From positions 134,785,027 to 134,849,026 of the forward strand of contig OY757013.1 in NCBI GenBank assembly GCA_963580285.1: a DNA stretch of 64,000 nt. Reading direction: 5' to 3'. How positions within the stretch are numbered: position 1 is the stretch's first letter; each line of letters opens with the position of its first letter. This document shows, piece by piece, positions 1-12,074 of this stretch. The translations under genes and the position numbers were made by a program. The stretch comes from Lucinisca nassula. Lineage: Eukaryota; Mollusca; Bivalvia; Lucinida; Lucinidae. The notes under the pieces were generated by a model, which saw nothing but the letters and a program-made list of their open reading frames with translations, was not told where the DNA came from and made no database searches.

Positions 1-54
1 ATACACTTGCAAACCCATGTTTTACTAAATAAATAGTGGGGTTGAAGGGGCTCA
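1..54. repeat. MITE-1 arm fragment at window edge
   Basis: The stretch resembles the right-arm interior of the MITE-1 family seen whole at 39334-39605: an AAACCC...TTTTACTA block followed by a GTGGGGTT-AAGGGG block. It is cut by the window edge and directly abuts another MITE-1 copy. It is non-coding. Confidence 0.5.
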
Positions 55-322
55 AAACTACATTACGAAAACACGCCTATACAAATACATCATAAATTTT
101 ACCGCCGAAAAACACGAAAACTTTCAGCTGAAAAATTGTGATATTTTTCTTATTTCTGCTCAAAATGAAGATTGAAGGTACACGTTAGAACCGCCTCATC
201 GAGGCGGTTCTAACGAGTACCCAAAATCTATATTTTAGAGCAGAAATATGAAAACAAGGTTGTCCTCTGTAAACCCAAGTTTTACTATATAAGTGGGGTT
301 CGATATAGCCATGTTTTCCTGA
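55..322. mobile_element. MITE-1 copy, near full length
   Basis: This is a non-autonomous inverted-repeat element. It opens with CATTACGAAAACACGCCTAT and has the family's central palindrome GTTAGAACCGCCTC-ATC-GAGGCGGTTCTAAC near 184-215. That is flanked by the mirrored blocks TTATTTCTGCTC and GAGCAGAAATA. The right terminal repeat is eroded (the end reads CATGTTTTCCTGATGATG). It encodes no protein, so it must have depended on a transposase supplied elsewhere. The superfamily is unassigned because no clear TSD is visible. Confidence 0.7.
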
Positions 323-354
323 TGATGTAGTCGTGTCTTACGCGAGTTAAAATC

Positions 355-926
355 TACGGAACCCGGGAAGGGACATGATTTTTTATTTTTATTATGTTGT
401 GCGAACAAGATAATATCTTGAACGGACAAGATATTATCTTGTTCGCACAACATATTATCTTGTTTGCACAACATAGATCTTGGGAATTTGTGCGGACAAG
501 AAATTATCTTGTGCGGACAAGATATTATATTGTGAGACAAGATAATATATTGTGCGCACAAGATCTATGTTGTGCAAACAAGATATTATCTTGTGCGGAC
601 AAGATAATATCTTGTTCGAACAACTTAATGTCTTGTATGGACAAGATACTATCTTGTCTGCACAAGATAATATCTTGTCCGCGCAAGATAATATCTTGTG
701 CGGACAAGATATTATGTTGTGCGGACAAATATTATCTTGTGCGGACAAGATAATATCTTGTGCGGACAAGATATTTTGTCCGCACAACATAAAATCTTGT
801 CCGCACAAGATACTATAAGATAATATCTTGTCCGCACAACATAATATCTTGTCCGCACAAGATATTATCTTGTGCGCACAACTTATAAAATAAAATAAAA
901 AACCATGTCCCTTCCCGGGTTCTGTA
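355..926. mobile_element. MITE-3: inverted-repeat element with a 21-bp palindrome array
   Basis: The element begins TACGGAACCCGGGAAGGGAC and ends with the inverted counterpart CATGTCCCTTCCCGGG-TTCTGTA, giving terminal inverted repeats of about 23 bp. It is bracketed by a 7-bp direct repeat, TAAAATC, at 348-354 and 927-933, consistent with a target-site duplication. AT-rich subterminal stretches (TTTTTATTTTTATTA and its near mirror) lead into the core at about 394-889. The core is only variants of the self-complementary unit ACAAGATATTATCTTGT joined by GCGG, CCGC or TTCG linkers. Open frames on both strands through the core are by-products of the 21-nt (7-codon) period. The second copy is at 60685-61205. 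Confidence 0.8.
394..889. repeat. Tandem array of about 21-bp palindromic monomers
   Basis: About two dozen degenerate monomers occur, each a 17-bp inverted repeat of the form ACAAGATAATATCTTGT plus a 4-nt GC-rich linker. The linker flips between GCGG and CCGC along the array, so monomers occur in both linker orientations. Single substitutions are scattered (for example TATGTTGT for TATCTTGT). The array forms the whole interior of MITE-3. Confidence 0.85.
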
Positions 927-933
927 TAAAATC

Positions 934-1399
934 GGTTTTTTTTTTTTTTTTTTTTTTTTTTTTGTCGAGAAGGGTCAAGCTGTCCCGGGCGTATTCATGG
1001 TTTCACGTGTGATATGTGCCGCGACGTTTTTGATTTTGTTTATCATAGACTAACGTCATAAAGCCTTGTTATGACGTCATTTCCCCAGCGGGCACGTGGC
1101 GTCTAAACAATGTCGGATCAACGTCGACGATACTACGTTACACGCACACGTTTTGTGCCAGCTGGGATGTGTAATGTTAGCAACATCAAGAGAAATGCTA
1201 TCAAGCCGTCCATGATAGACTGGCTACCGAGCGACAATTTAATCACTACAAAACGTTATATTTTATTTTTCATTCTTTCCTTATTAATTTATTTTAATAA
1301 AAGTCTGTCGTTAGCAAAGCGTTTCTTTTTTTTTTGCCTTGGAAGGGAGTTAATATGTGCTGAAAGACAGACGAGTACGATTGCACGACCCGCAGAAAA
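934..1399. other. Interval without recognisable gene
   Basis: It starts with a 25-nt T tract (about 939-963) and then has no recognised repeat. A 100-codon open frame lies at 1110-1412, but it is low-complexity in its second half and matches nothing I recognise. TGACGTCA occurs at about 1072-1079, which on its own is not evidence of a promoter. Confidence 0.4.
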
Positions 1400-2617
1400 A
1401 GCGACCGACTGAAGTCGGTTGATTTCTAAGAGTGCCCTAAAATCACCATGTCATTCTGTCATTCTGTCAGTCTGTCATTCTGTCAGTCTGTCAGTCTGTC
1501 TGTCCGACCGTAACCCGTTTGTGAAAATTGGTGATAGTGACTTAACCGCTTGGAATATTTAAACAATTTTTGGCATACTGATAGATATCAATGAGATATA
1601 ACCAATGAACTTGCGAAATATTACATTTCATTTAGTATAGCCTCGCCGAGGCGAAAAATGTGAAAATTTTCGAACTGCTTCTCCTCGGAAACCGTTGGGC
1701 CGATTGAAGTCAAATTTCATATGGAGCCTCTATGGGATGGGGGAAACCAAAATTTGCTGATGGGGTCCAGGTCACATGACCAAAATGGCCGCCAAGCCAT
1801 ATATGGTAAAAACCCTTCAAAAATAGTCTTCTCCAGAACCACTGGGCAGATTTCCACGAAACTTGATAAATAGCATCAGGGACGTAGGCCCATCATAAAT
1901 TGCTTAAGTGGTGACCCTGGGTTGACCTTGACCTTCTTTGTGCCTAGGTCAAACTTTGACACATATGCTTTTGTTGGAATATTTAAACAATTTTTGGCAA
2001 ACTGATAGATATCAATGAGATCTAACCAATGCACTTGCGAAATATTACATTCCATTTAGTATAGCCTCGCCGAGGCGAAAAATGTGAAAATTTTCGAACA
2101 GCTTCTCCTCGGAAACCGTTGGGCCGATTGAGGTCAAATTTCATATGGAGCCTCTATGGGATGGGGGAAACCAAAATTTGCTCATGGGGTCCAGGTCACA
2201 TGACCAAAATGGCCGCCAAGCCATATATGGTAAAAACCCTTCAAAAATAGTCTTCTCCAGAACCACTGGGCAGATTTCCACGAAACTTGATAAATAGCAT
2301 CTGGGACGTAGGCCCATAATAAATTGCTAAAATGGTGACCCTGGGTTGACCTTGACCTTCCTTGTGCCTAGGTCAAACTTTGACACATATGCTTTTGTAT
2401 TGGAAAAGTGTGAGAATGCATTTTATCCTGCAAACGATTCAGAATACAGTATTTAAGTATAAGGTATCTTTTTGCTCCTTACGAAAAGGCGCATTTATTG
2501 GGGGAACCATTTTAGGTCCAGGTCACATGACCAAAATGGCCGCCATACCCATATATGGTAACACTCATAAAGCTAAAAGCATCCGGCGGGTCGTGCACTT
2601 CAGCTGAAGCACTGGTT
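1400..2617 (+). mobile_element. Pearl-like element with duplicated 424-bp core
   Basis: The left end is a hairpin (ACCGACT-GA-AGTCGGT), followed by a CTGTC/ATTCTGTC microsatellite at about 1448-1503. Two direct copies of a 424-bp core follow (1551-1974 and 1975 to about 2398). Each contains CTTCTCCTCGGAAACCGTTG and GGTCACATGACCAAAATGGC. The right flank ends in another hairpin, GTGC-A-CTTCAGCTGAAGCAC, then TGG. This hairpin / microsatellite / tandem core / hairpin order matches published bivalve 'pearl' elements and non-autonomous Helentron-type elements. An inverted 3' fragment of the same family is at 25702-25953. No protein is encoded. Confidence 0.65.
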
Positions 2618-3149
2618 ATTATATATGTTTTTGTCAAAAAAGCTGCAATTCATTGTCGGGGAACCCGGCTACGTCGGTGATAACGCAATGATTGCTGCAG
2701 ATTCTACCAATTACATAGAATAATCAAAGCGCCAAAAGGCTATGAAATGACAGAGTCTATGAGAAATTCGTGAATATTAAGGCCTTTATATAAGAAAAGG
2801 TTTCAAATTTACTCTTTTCACCTTCACCACTCTCTGGGCTAATTCAGCAGACGACAAACTGTTGACTTTTTTCTTATTTTTCCTAGAAAACAGGACTTGA
2901 CATTGCATGATAATTTCATCCGTAGGAGACAATTTGCATGAAATCTCAAATCCTGTTTTCTGAAAAAAAAAAAATTCAGAAAATATTTCAAAATGTCGTC
3001 TGTTGAAAATTTATCACGATGTATGTTCATATACTATATGTCATGAATAAAAACTACGAGTGACGTAACTGAAGGAAAGAAGTTCTTCTGGCAATTAATA
3101 TTAATGCATCGATTCCGATTTTGATGGAAAGAAGGAAAAAAGCATTCAG
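2618..3149. other. Interval without recognisable gene
   Basis: AT-rich, non-repetitive by eye. A weak mirrored pair, CAGGACTTGACATT...TCATG and CATGAAATCTCAAATCCTG, lies at about 2889-2957, suggesting a decayed inverted-repeat element. Nothing coding is recognised. Confidence 0.35.
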
Positions 3150-3597
3150 TGTGTTGGATCATAGGGGCTTGAATCATGAAAAAATTGAGAATTTTTTTTT
3201 TTTTTTTTTTTTTTTTTTCACTATAATAGAGACAAGGGGGGGGGGGGACTTCGGCTCAATTTTTTTTTTTTTTTTTGGGGGGGAGGGGGGTTTACCTCAT
3301 TTTACCCAGTGTATTTTTTTCGAAAATGCAGTTTTTTACCTGCTTATTATGAATTATACAAGTTAAATAAGTCCACTTTGCAAAAATAATCCGCCTCTGT
3401 CTGCCACTTGCAGGAAACATGTTTTTCTCGCATGGATTAACTCAGCAAAGCAAAATTCGGCATAAACGTGTGACAAAAATTTTCAGGTTTTCATCAATCA
3501 CAACCGAACTAGTGATACGGGGGGGGGGGACTTTTTTCACTTTCACACGTTGTCTTTCAGTTAACTTTAGCTCGCTTTGCCAATTTGAATCCAAAAA
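3150..3597 (+). repeat. Dispersed repeat R1, forward copy
   Basis: This stretch is a diverged copy of the reverse complement of 9567-10006. Shared blocks include ATAGGGGCTTGAATCATGAA, AATCCGCCTCTGTCTG, CATGTTTTTCTCGCATGGAT and GCCAATTTGAATCCAAAA. It carries long T and G homopolymers (3190-3219, 3234-3246, 3261-3287), which differ in length from the other copy. The family is not recognised and no coding frame is conserved between the copies. Confidence 0.6.
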
Positions 3598-4237
3598 GGT
3601 GTACTCGCAGCCCTAAATATAGATTTTCCAACTTTTGCCTCGCTTTCCGCAGTGTTCTGTCAATGATCGGTACAGAAACCCGGGCGCTTGCCATAATCGT
3701 CGTGTTTTAAAAGCGGGACGTGCAGGACAGGTATAATCCGGAACTTCGGAAACTTCGTTCGGCAGTGGAGTTGTTAATGTTAAAATGTGTGTGAAAGTCT
3801 TTTTTTCTCCTTTGATTTATTTTGTCAATGTAACATATTCTGCTAGGACTACGTATACACGTATTACGCAGATAAGATAACTGGATGGTGTTTCTACGTA
3901 TAATGGGTTGTGCTCTGGGAATTTTGTATTGTATTGCTTTGCGGTCAACTTCCAATCAGTCGCTGTAACTTTTTTGACACATGGGCAGAAAAGGAAATAA
4001 AATGTTTACTAAAATGCAGAAGACGGCCTTTGATCTGATAAAAAAAAAAAAAAAAAAAAAAAAACAAGGCCCAACTGGGCCCAACTGCCTTGTTTATGTC
4101 CAGGCTGGGACGGGCACAACCCACGTTATCGAGGAGATTGCTAGAGAGCTCCGTATTGAAGGGGAAATGTTTGTGAGTTTCTTGCACAACGGGTATCGTA
4201 TAAAATCTATGTGTTTTTGGCAGAGTGCTAAAGAACG
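3598..4237. other. Interval without recognisable gene
   Basis: Contains a 24-nt A tract (about 4040-4063). No repeat family or credible coding frame is recognised. The roughly 125-codon frame across 3981-4358 is a poly-lysine run that reads into the SINE, so it is not considered a gene. Confidence 0.35.
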
Positions 4238-4250
4238 TGTGTACATGACG

Positions 4251-4556
4251 TTTGTTTGTTTCTTTGATCTGAGGTTTAACGTCCCCTTCAACACTGTAAA
4301 GGCCATTTTGGAGACGTTGCTTCCAATTTTGTGGGACTTTTACCCGACATTGAGATGAAATGACATCTCAAGCCCTGTCGCCCAATGAAACCAATAGGGT
4401 TTATTAGCATGGACGGTCCGCCTCGCACTGCGGTTCCTGGACAGGCTTAGATCCTCTAAGCGGTTTACCAGTACTAGTGTGTGTGGGGGGGGGGGGGGGT
4501 CAGATTCAGCTCATGCAGCCCAAATATTTCTTCAAGCCCCTTTGGGCGGGGACAGC
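4251..4556 (-). mobile_element. SINE-A, full length, with 13-bp TSD
   Basis: A SINE-like retroposon of about 300 bp. On the minus strand it runs from a GTCCCCGCCCAAAGGGGC head to the tail GACGTTAAACCTCAGATCAA and an A-rich AACAAACAAA end. The 13-bp duplication TGTGTACATGACG flanks it at 4238-4250 and 4557-4569, which fixes both ends and the retroposition mechanism. A G tract (about 4487-4499) has expanded inside it. No A-box/B-box pair typical of tRNA heads is obvious, so the head origin is unassigned. Confidence 0.85.
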
Positions 4557-4569
4557 TGTGTACATGACG

Positions 4570-6120
<1,551 letters not shown>

Positions 6121-6137
6121 TTCTTTAAAGTTTTCGG

Positions 6138-6426
6138 ACCTGCCCATCGGGGCTTAAAGAAATAGGTGGGCTGCGTGACGCTTCCAAGCGGAGCTGAAAC
6201 CGACCGCACGCGAGTACTGCTAAACCGCTCAAAGAATCTATGCCTGCCCGGGCAATGCGGTGCAAGTCAGACCGTTCATGCTTATAAACCCTATTGGTTT
6301 TATTGGGCGACAGGGCCTGAGATGTCAATTCATCTCAATGTCGAGTAGAAGTCCCTCAAAATGGATTCAACGTCTCCAAAATGATTTGTTGATGGGCACT
6401 TTAAAACATCTAATCAAACAAATAAA
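6138..6426 (+). mobile_element. SINE-A copy with diverged TSD
   Basis: Plus-orientation SINE-A from GACCTGCCCATCGGGGC to the tail TCTAATCAAACAAATAAA. The flanks TTCTTTAAAGTTTTCGG (6121-6137) and TTCCTTAAAGTGTTTGG (6427-6443) form a 17-bp duplication with three differences, indicating an older insertion. The diagnostic CTTATAAACCCTATTGGTTT block is conserved. Confidence 0.8.
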
Positions 6427-6619
6427 TTCCTTAAAGTGTTTGGGTGAGAAAAATAATTAATATTGCGGTCGTGGCTTCGGGCTCGTTTTCAGTGAATTAA
6501 AGTCTCATGCTCGACAAAACCCTACATGATACTTAACTAAACTGAAAACTTGCTTGAAAATTCCTTGTTTCGGCCTAAATCCTATCATTCTATTATTCAG
6601 TTCTTATCTAAGCAGGAAA

Positions 6620-6904
6620 CGGCCCCGCCCATCGGGGCATGAAGAAATGATGCTTCCACGCAGAGCTGAAACCGACCCGCACACGAGTACTGGTAATCCG
6701 CTTAGAGGAACTAAGCCTGCCCAGGCAAAGCGGTGCGAGTCGGCCCGTCCATGTTAATTAACCCTATTTGTTCATTGGGCGGCAGGGCTTGAGATGTCAT
6801 TTCATCTTAAGGTCGGGTAAAAGTCCCACAAAATTGGAAGCAACGTCGCCAAAATGACCGTTGCAGTGTTGACGGGGACGTTAAACCTCAAATCAAACAC
6901 ACAA
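6620..6904 (+). mobile_element. SINE-A copy with 14-bp TSD
   Basis: Plus-orientation SINE-A starting CGGCCCCGCCCATCGGGGC and ending GACGTTAAACCTCAAATCAA-ACACACAA. TSDs ATCTAAGCAGGAAA (6606-6619) and ATCTAAGCAAGAAA (6905-6918) differ at one base. The start of the body, after the head hairpin, lacks the TAGATGGGCTGC segment seen in other copies. Confidence 0.85.
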
Positions 6905-6918
6905 ATCTAAGCAAGAAA

Positions 6919-7283
6919 ATTGGTGAACTGTTAGTATTTAAAAATAGCGAGCATTACAAATTTAACGCTCGACTGGATTGAGCATGAAAAACGTTTTATA
7001 ACCTTTTATTAGCCTGGTCGAGAAACACTAAGATTGGAATGCCGCTTTACTCGACAGCACCAAAATTAAATGTGCTATATATTGAAAAGGCCCCATTTCT
7101 CACTTACTTCCAATACACTCTAGGCTAATACAAGGACTTTTTCAACAGATCTAAGCACTTCACAATCAAACCTTTCATAAAAGCCTTCTATTTTAATGCA
7201 TTCAAGAGTTCTGCAACGGAAGGCCTGGTGTTTTTTTTTTTTTTTTTTTTTTTTTTTTGTTTTTTTTTTTTGTTGTTTTTTTT
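6919..7283. other. Interval without gene; T-rich tract
   Basis: Unrecognised AT-rich DNA ending in long T tracts (about 7231-7283, interrupted by single G residues). Confidence 0.4.
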
Positions 7284-7372
7284 ACCGGAAACTACGGTCT
7301 TCGACCACATGTGATTAACAATCGGCTCGATATGAGTTAAATAAACTCGAAAGGACCGTAAAATGATCCCCG
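7284..7372 (+). mobile_element. tRNA-type SINE-B, 3' fragment
   Basis: Diverged match to the 3' half of the SINE at 30554-30783: the blocks GATTAACAATCGGCTCGATA and GGACCGTAAAA are in the same order. The tRNA-like head is missing. A C-rich tract and A tract follow (about 7376-7428). Confidence 0.5.
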
Positions 7373-7439
7373 CTCCACCCCCACCCCCCTCGACCCCCCC
7401 CACCCCCCCCCCCCCCCCAAAAAAAAAAATCAACGTTGA

Positions 7440-7850
7440 AATGCTGTAGCTTATTCTGACCTTTTTTGTTTGCCGTGTTGTGGTGAGTTGTGGTGCCTAT
7501 TCAGATTAATACAAACTTGCTGAGCAGAAGAATTGAGCAGTGTTTTTTCTTACCCAAGTGCCTACATCAATGGATATGACAGATTTCATAAATAGAAGCG
7601 TCCACTTCAGAAACTCGCGGATGAGAGAGCATGTGTATGCTGCACTGTAGGGGTTCTGTCCCCTTAAATCACCCAATGGGCCCAACCTAAATAGTGCTTA
7701 TTTTCATTTACTGGCCATTAGCGACCCAGCATCAAAATTTCAAAACAAAAAAGGAATATGTTGCAATAGGGAACAAATTGTTTCCATGCTGCATCATTTT
7801 GAACATTTACGTATTGGTCTCATTTTAACAAGCTGTCTGTTTTTTGTGTG
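7440..7850. other. Interval without recognisable gene
   Basis: No repeat or coding signal recognised. Confidence 0.35.
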
Positions 7851-7852
7851 TT

Positions 7853-8910
7853 TTTAACTCACCTGGGCCGAAGGCTCCAGGGGAGCTTATAGTATAGTGG
7901 GTCCTCCATCGTCCGTCGTCCATCCGTCCGTCCGTCCACACTTTTGAGCAGCTATATCTCTGCAGCCTGCGGGCTGATCTCAATCATTTCTCATCTGTAG
8001 CATGCCTCTTGTCATCACCATACCCCTTCAGTTTTGATCGGATCTTTCTAGAACTTATATGTAAGGTGGCTGGGGATAAAATCTTGGATGAGTTCGAAAA
8101 CAGGCCAAGTCAGCCTATTTATCGTAGAGTTATGTCCCTTTGATGGCTGAAAATGTTGATTTTTGACCTTGTCGTCACCGAAGCCCCTTCAGTTTTAATC
8201 GGATTTTTCTGAAACTTATATGTAAGGTGGCTGGGGATGAAACCTCGGATGAGTTCGAAAACTGGCCAAGTTGGCCATTTTATTTTAGAGTCGCATCCCT
8301 TTGATTGCTAAAAATGACAAATTTTGACCTTGTCATCACCGTAGCCCCTTCAGTTTTGACCGGATCTTTCTGAAACTTATATGTAAGGTGGCTTGGAATA
8401 AAACCTTGGATGAGTTTGAATACTGGCCAAGTCGGCACATTTATCATAGAGTTAAGTGCCTTTGATTGCTTAAAAATGCCTATTTTCGACCTTGTTAGCA
8501 CTGCTGCCCCTCAGTTTTGACCGGATCTTTATGAAACTTACAAACAAATAAGTCGGGCAGAAAAGCTCGGAAGAGTTTGAAAACTCGCGAGGTTTACCTA
8601 TTTGTCACAGAGTAACATCCCTTTGATTGCAGCAGTCAATTGCTTATTTTTGAACTTGTCATCACCATAGCCCCATCAGTTTATATCGGATCTTCTTAGC
8701 AAGTCTGGAATAAAAGCTTGGATGCGTTTGAAAACTGGTGAGGTCAGCCTATTTATCATATAGTTACATTCTACTTGATTTGCAGAAAATGCTTACCCTG
8801 TTATCACCATGTCCTTCCATTAATCTTTCCGTAAAGGTTGGCACTTCCTGAAACTTTGAATCTGTTAGCTCACGTGAGCGATACAGGACCTAGCTCGGTC
8901 CTCTTGTTTT
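7853..8910 (+). mobile_element. Pearl-like element A
   Basis: The left end is an imperfect hairpin (CTCACCTGGGCC-GAA-GGCTCCAGGGGAG). It is followed by a CGTC/CCGTCCGT microsatellite (about 7905-7940) and tandem core units of about 161 bp, marked by CTTGTCATCACCG, CCCTTCAGTTTTGA and TATGTAAGGTGGCTGG. The right flank ends GTTAGCTCACGTGAGCGATACAGG, then a GGACC-TAGCTC-GGTCC hairpin and TCTTGTTTT. About four to five units are present, and the last are diverged. This is non-autonomous and encodes no protein. Elements B and C are longer copies. Confidence 0.75.
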
Positions 8911-9046
8911 ATTTCTGTCTACACAAGCATGAGTGAAACTGTTTTGAAAATAACACAAAACGTACACGATTTCAACAAAAATAAATTTCACTTTTTCTGA
9001 GTCCGGTAAGGAGATAACTACGGCTAATCCCTGTCTTCCTAAATTT

Positions 9047-9410
9047 AGCCACCCACCTAGCTCAGTGCCTCGGATGCTAAAGGTCCCAGGTTCGATCCCC
9101 AGCAGTGGTGACAAAATTTCGGCGTCAGAACACGTTCCATTGGCATCATAAATTTTGCAGGTATGAATATCATAAAGTGCGTCGTCCTTCGAATCTGGAC
9201 GTTAACTGGAGACCCCTGTGCAGGGACAACCATCCCCTGTGCAGGTTAAAGAACCCTACCGTAATTACATGGTGACTGTGTACTCTTTCAGCCTTCAAAA
9301 CTGGAGTATATGCAGTATACAACGTCTGTGTCCCCTCTGGGGGTTTAGTTGAAAATGGAAGAAAAACAGCGATAATGCTCATTTGTCACTACCTTCGAAC
9401 GGTATAAAAA
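9047..9410 (+). mobile_element. tRNA-derived SINE (SINE-D)
   Basis: The head is tRNA-like: an A-box-like CCTAGCTCAGTGCC and, about 25 nt later, a B-box AGGTTCGATCCCC. These are RNA polymerase III promoter elements. A unique body of about 300 bp follows, with GAAAATGGAAGAAAAACAGC near its end. The exact 3' boundary is uncertain and no TSD was found. Confidence 0.6.
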
Positions 9411-9566
9411 TTAAACAGCACCGGTCGTTCCGGTCGTTAGTTCATCGATAGAGTAGCCCGCAAGCAGCAGAAAAACCAAGCTTCGCGACGATTGTTTTCT
9501 CTTCTCTGTTACATAAAGCGATGTAAAAGTAGTAAAATCTAAATTAAGAGCTGCAAATACATCATT

Positions 9567-10006
9567 TTGGATTCAAATTGGTCAAGAGAGGTTCATTTTA
9601 ATGAAAGACATTAGATGAAAGCGAAAACAGTTTCCTCCGTAACACTAGTTCGCTTGTGATTGGTGAAAACCTGAAAATTTTTGTCACACGTTTATGCCGA
9701 ATTTTGCTTTGCTGAGTTATCCATGCGAGAAAAACATGTTTCCTGCAAGTGACAAACAGAGGCGGATTATTGTTGCAAAGTGGACATATTTAACTTGTAC
9801 AATTCGTAATAAGCAGGTGAAAAACTGCATTTGCGAAAAAGATACACTGGGTAAAATGAGGTAACCCCCCAAAATATGGAGCCGAAGTTTCCCCCCTTGT
9901 CTCTAATATATACATGTAGTACCAAAAAAAAAAAAAAATTTCATTTTTTTTTTTTTTTTTTTCTATTTTTTATTTCATGATTCAAGCCCCTATGGTTGGA
10001 TTCCAC
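9567..10006 (-). repeat. Dispersed repeat R1, inverted copy
   Basis: Reverse-complement copy of 3150-3597 with the same block order, including CATGCGAGAAAAACATG and CCGAATTTTGCTTTGCTG. The poly-A and poly-T tracts (about 9926-9961) sit where the other copy has expanded T tracts. The family is unknown. Confidence 0.6.
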
Positions 10007-10109
10007 ATTTCCTGATCGATGTTATAAAAAACAATAAGACTCACTGCCACCAGGTTTGCGTCGCAGAGGCAACGTCACATCAGCGTTGGTAATGAGGTTG
10101 CCCCGTCAT

Positions 10110-10337
10110 TATCCCATTTAGTACCGGAAACCCCAAAACGGGTACCCTGAAAAACAGTGCAGGCCCAGATCCGACGCAGAACGCGGCGTCTGATCAGGGT
10201 CTACACTGTTTGCAAAACGTTCTGCCATTTTTCAAAAGAAATTTGAAGAAAGCACAACCTGACACCACTTGAAATTTTGAAATGGACTCCTGTTATATAG
10301 TAGGAGGAAGATTTCATTTGGTACAAAAAGGTTTAAT
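10110..10337. mobile_element. MITE-2 copy, diverged
   Basis: Resembles the intact MITE-2 at 14330-14557. It has a TATCCCATTTA-type start and a central inverted repeat around CCCAGATCCGACGC...GCGGCGTCTGATCAGGGTCT. It also has the right-arm blocks CCTGACACCACTTGAAATTT and GGAGGAAGATTTCATTTGG, and ends AAGGTTTAAT. Confidence 0.65.
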
Positions 10338-11768
10338 ATGACGTTGCAGTCAAGACATGGCATTACATCAACGTCAATCAGACGAAATTTTAACGTCATA
10401 TGCCTGCTAGGTAGTATCTCCAAATGTTCATTACTAAAGGGAAATCTAGAGTATCACCTCAGTTTTCAGAGACTCCGATCCTTATGATCATTTTCACTTG
10501 ATTTTTAATGACAGATTCTATCTGTCGTTTCTAGCTATCCTGCGTGTTGTAAAGTAGTACCGGCTTTCTTTCGACTTTCTTCCGGCTTTGATCGCCAAAG
10601 AAATATGAGTCCGCCAAAATGTAGTCTGGTTTGGCGCAGTTATCAAAATTGTACATCCTATAAAATCGCAATACAAACTTTTGAAGCAGACGATTTGACG
10701 ATTGTATCTTACCTGTCAGAGAATAGATTCGGCATTTCACATGAATCAGCTGCATCATGCGAGATCAATGCGGCGTCTGCTCAGACGTCTGTTCAGGTTT
10801 TACACTGTTTTTAACAGTGCTGTCAATATTTACCAGCCAGTCAGCTGCAGACCAAAATATTAATGGGTTTTCCGACATTCGAGGTCAAGTCTAGGTCAGT
10901 TACAACTAGGTGTATATCAGTCTTTGCGAGAGGCTGTCCCTTTCAACCCTGGAATATGGTAAAGATACCTATGCAAACAGTGCACGTCCTGTGATTTATT
11001 ACTAGGTGCCATATTTAGCAGAAAGGACGAGCCCAACTTCAGTGATGGAAGAGTACACTCCAGAAACTCAAGGCAGTGAATAAATCAAAGCACTGACAAC
11101 ACTCAAGCCGATTGTCTCTAAATGCAGGCTGGTCATGAACGAAGACTTGGAAGATGTTAGTAACTCATGCAAAAAATGTAGAACAAGATCAGCACCGTGT
11201 TCTGTGGCGTTTGATCTTAGTCTTCATTGTTTGCCAGATCGAACAGTTTATTCAAGTGCAGATTTTACATATAACACTTACATGCACCCAAGACTGACAA
11301 ACGACCCGGCTATGTTTGGGTTGATTGTTTGGCATTAGACCCGAAGTTACTAATAAAAAAGCGGTTCAGAGCTAACGTCTACGTGACTATCACTGACTTC
11401 TCAGAATAACCTTTTTCTTGCAGAAAATAGCCGCAGTGAGATCAGGGTATTCCATAAGACTGAAGACGGTCATCCTGGAATCATAGGGTGAGCTTGGCAA
11501 ACAGTGTATACCAAGTTCGGACGCTGCAGAACGCGCTTCTTATCAAAATCTTCACTATTTGTTTGGAATTTCAGAGTTAAATTAAACAGTTTAAATATCA
11601 GTCCAGGACTTTCACCCCAACCTACATCCCCCAACACTTTCGGTGCTTTGATTCTGAAACCAAACGATTGCATGATTACAACACGCTTAGGCACCATGCC
11701 CTTAAGCTAAAAAGGTTAAATCAATCAACCGTGACGTATGGTTACCAGTCCGGCCACGATTCTGTGTT
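10338..11768. other. Long interval, only MITE-2-like traces
   Basis: Short MITE-2-like remnants occur at about 10769-10812 (GCGGCGTCTGCTCAGACG, TTTACACTGTTTTT) and at about 11494-11560 (GGCAAACAGTGTATACC). Otherwise nothing is recognised. The short open frames at 10531-10814, 11135-11338 and 11470-11710 have no recognisable domain. Confidence 0.4.
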
Positions 11769-12074
11769 TTTTTTTTTTTTTTTTTATTTTAGGTTTAACG
11801 TCCCCGTCAACACTGTATAGGTCATTTTGGAGACGTTGCTTCCAATTTTGTGGGACTTTTACCCGACACTGAGATGAAATGACATTTCAAGCCCTGCCGC
11901 CCAATGAAACCAATAGGGTTTATATGCATGGACGGTCCGACTCGCACCGCTTTGCCTGGGCAGGCTTAGATGCACTAAGCAGATTACCAGTACTCGTATG
12001 CGGATCGGTTTCAGCTCTGCGTGGAAGCATCATGCAGCCCATCTTTTTCTTTAAGCCCCGATGGGCGGGGGCCA
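11769..12074 (-). mobile_element. SINE-A, full length, with TSD
   Basis: Minus-orientation SINE-A. The plus strand reads T tract, AGGTTTAACGTCCCCGTC ... GATGGGCGGGGGCC. TSDs ACGATTCTGTGTT (11756-11768) and ACGATCCTGTGTT (12075-12087) differ at one base. The poly-T tract (11765-11785) is the complement of the SINE's poly-A tail. Confidence 0.85.

Noticed and set aside
394..889. CRISPR-like array of short spaced repeats
   Set aside because: The repeats are palindromic, contiguous with only 4-nt linkers, and have no unique spacers of 25-40 bp. The context is eukaryotic, with flanking inverted repeats and TSDs.
1110..1412. 100-codon open frame
   Set aside because: Low-complexity Phe/Leu region from AT-rich DNA, ending inside a pearl-like element hairpin. 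No recognisable motif.
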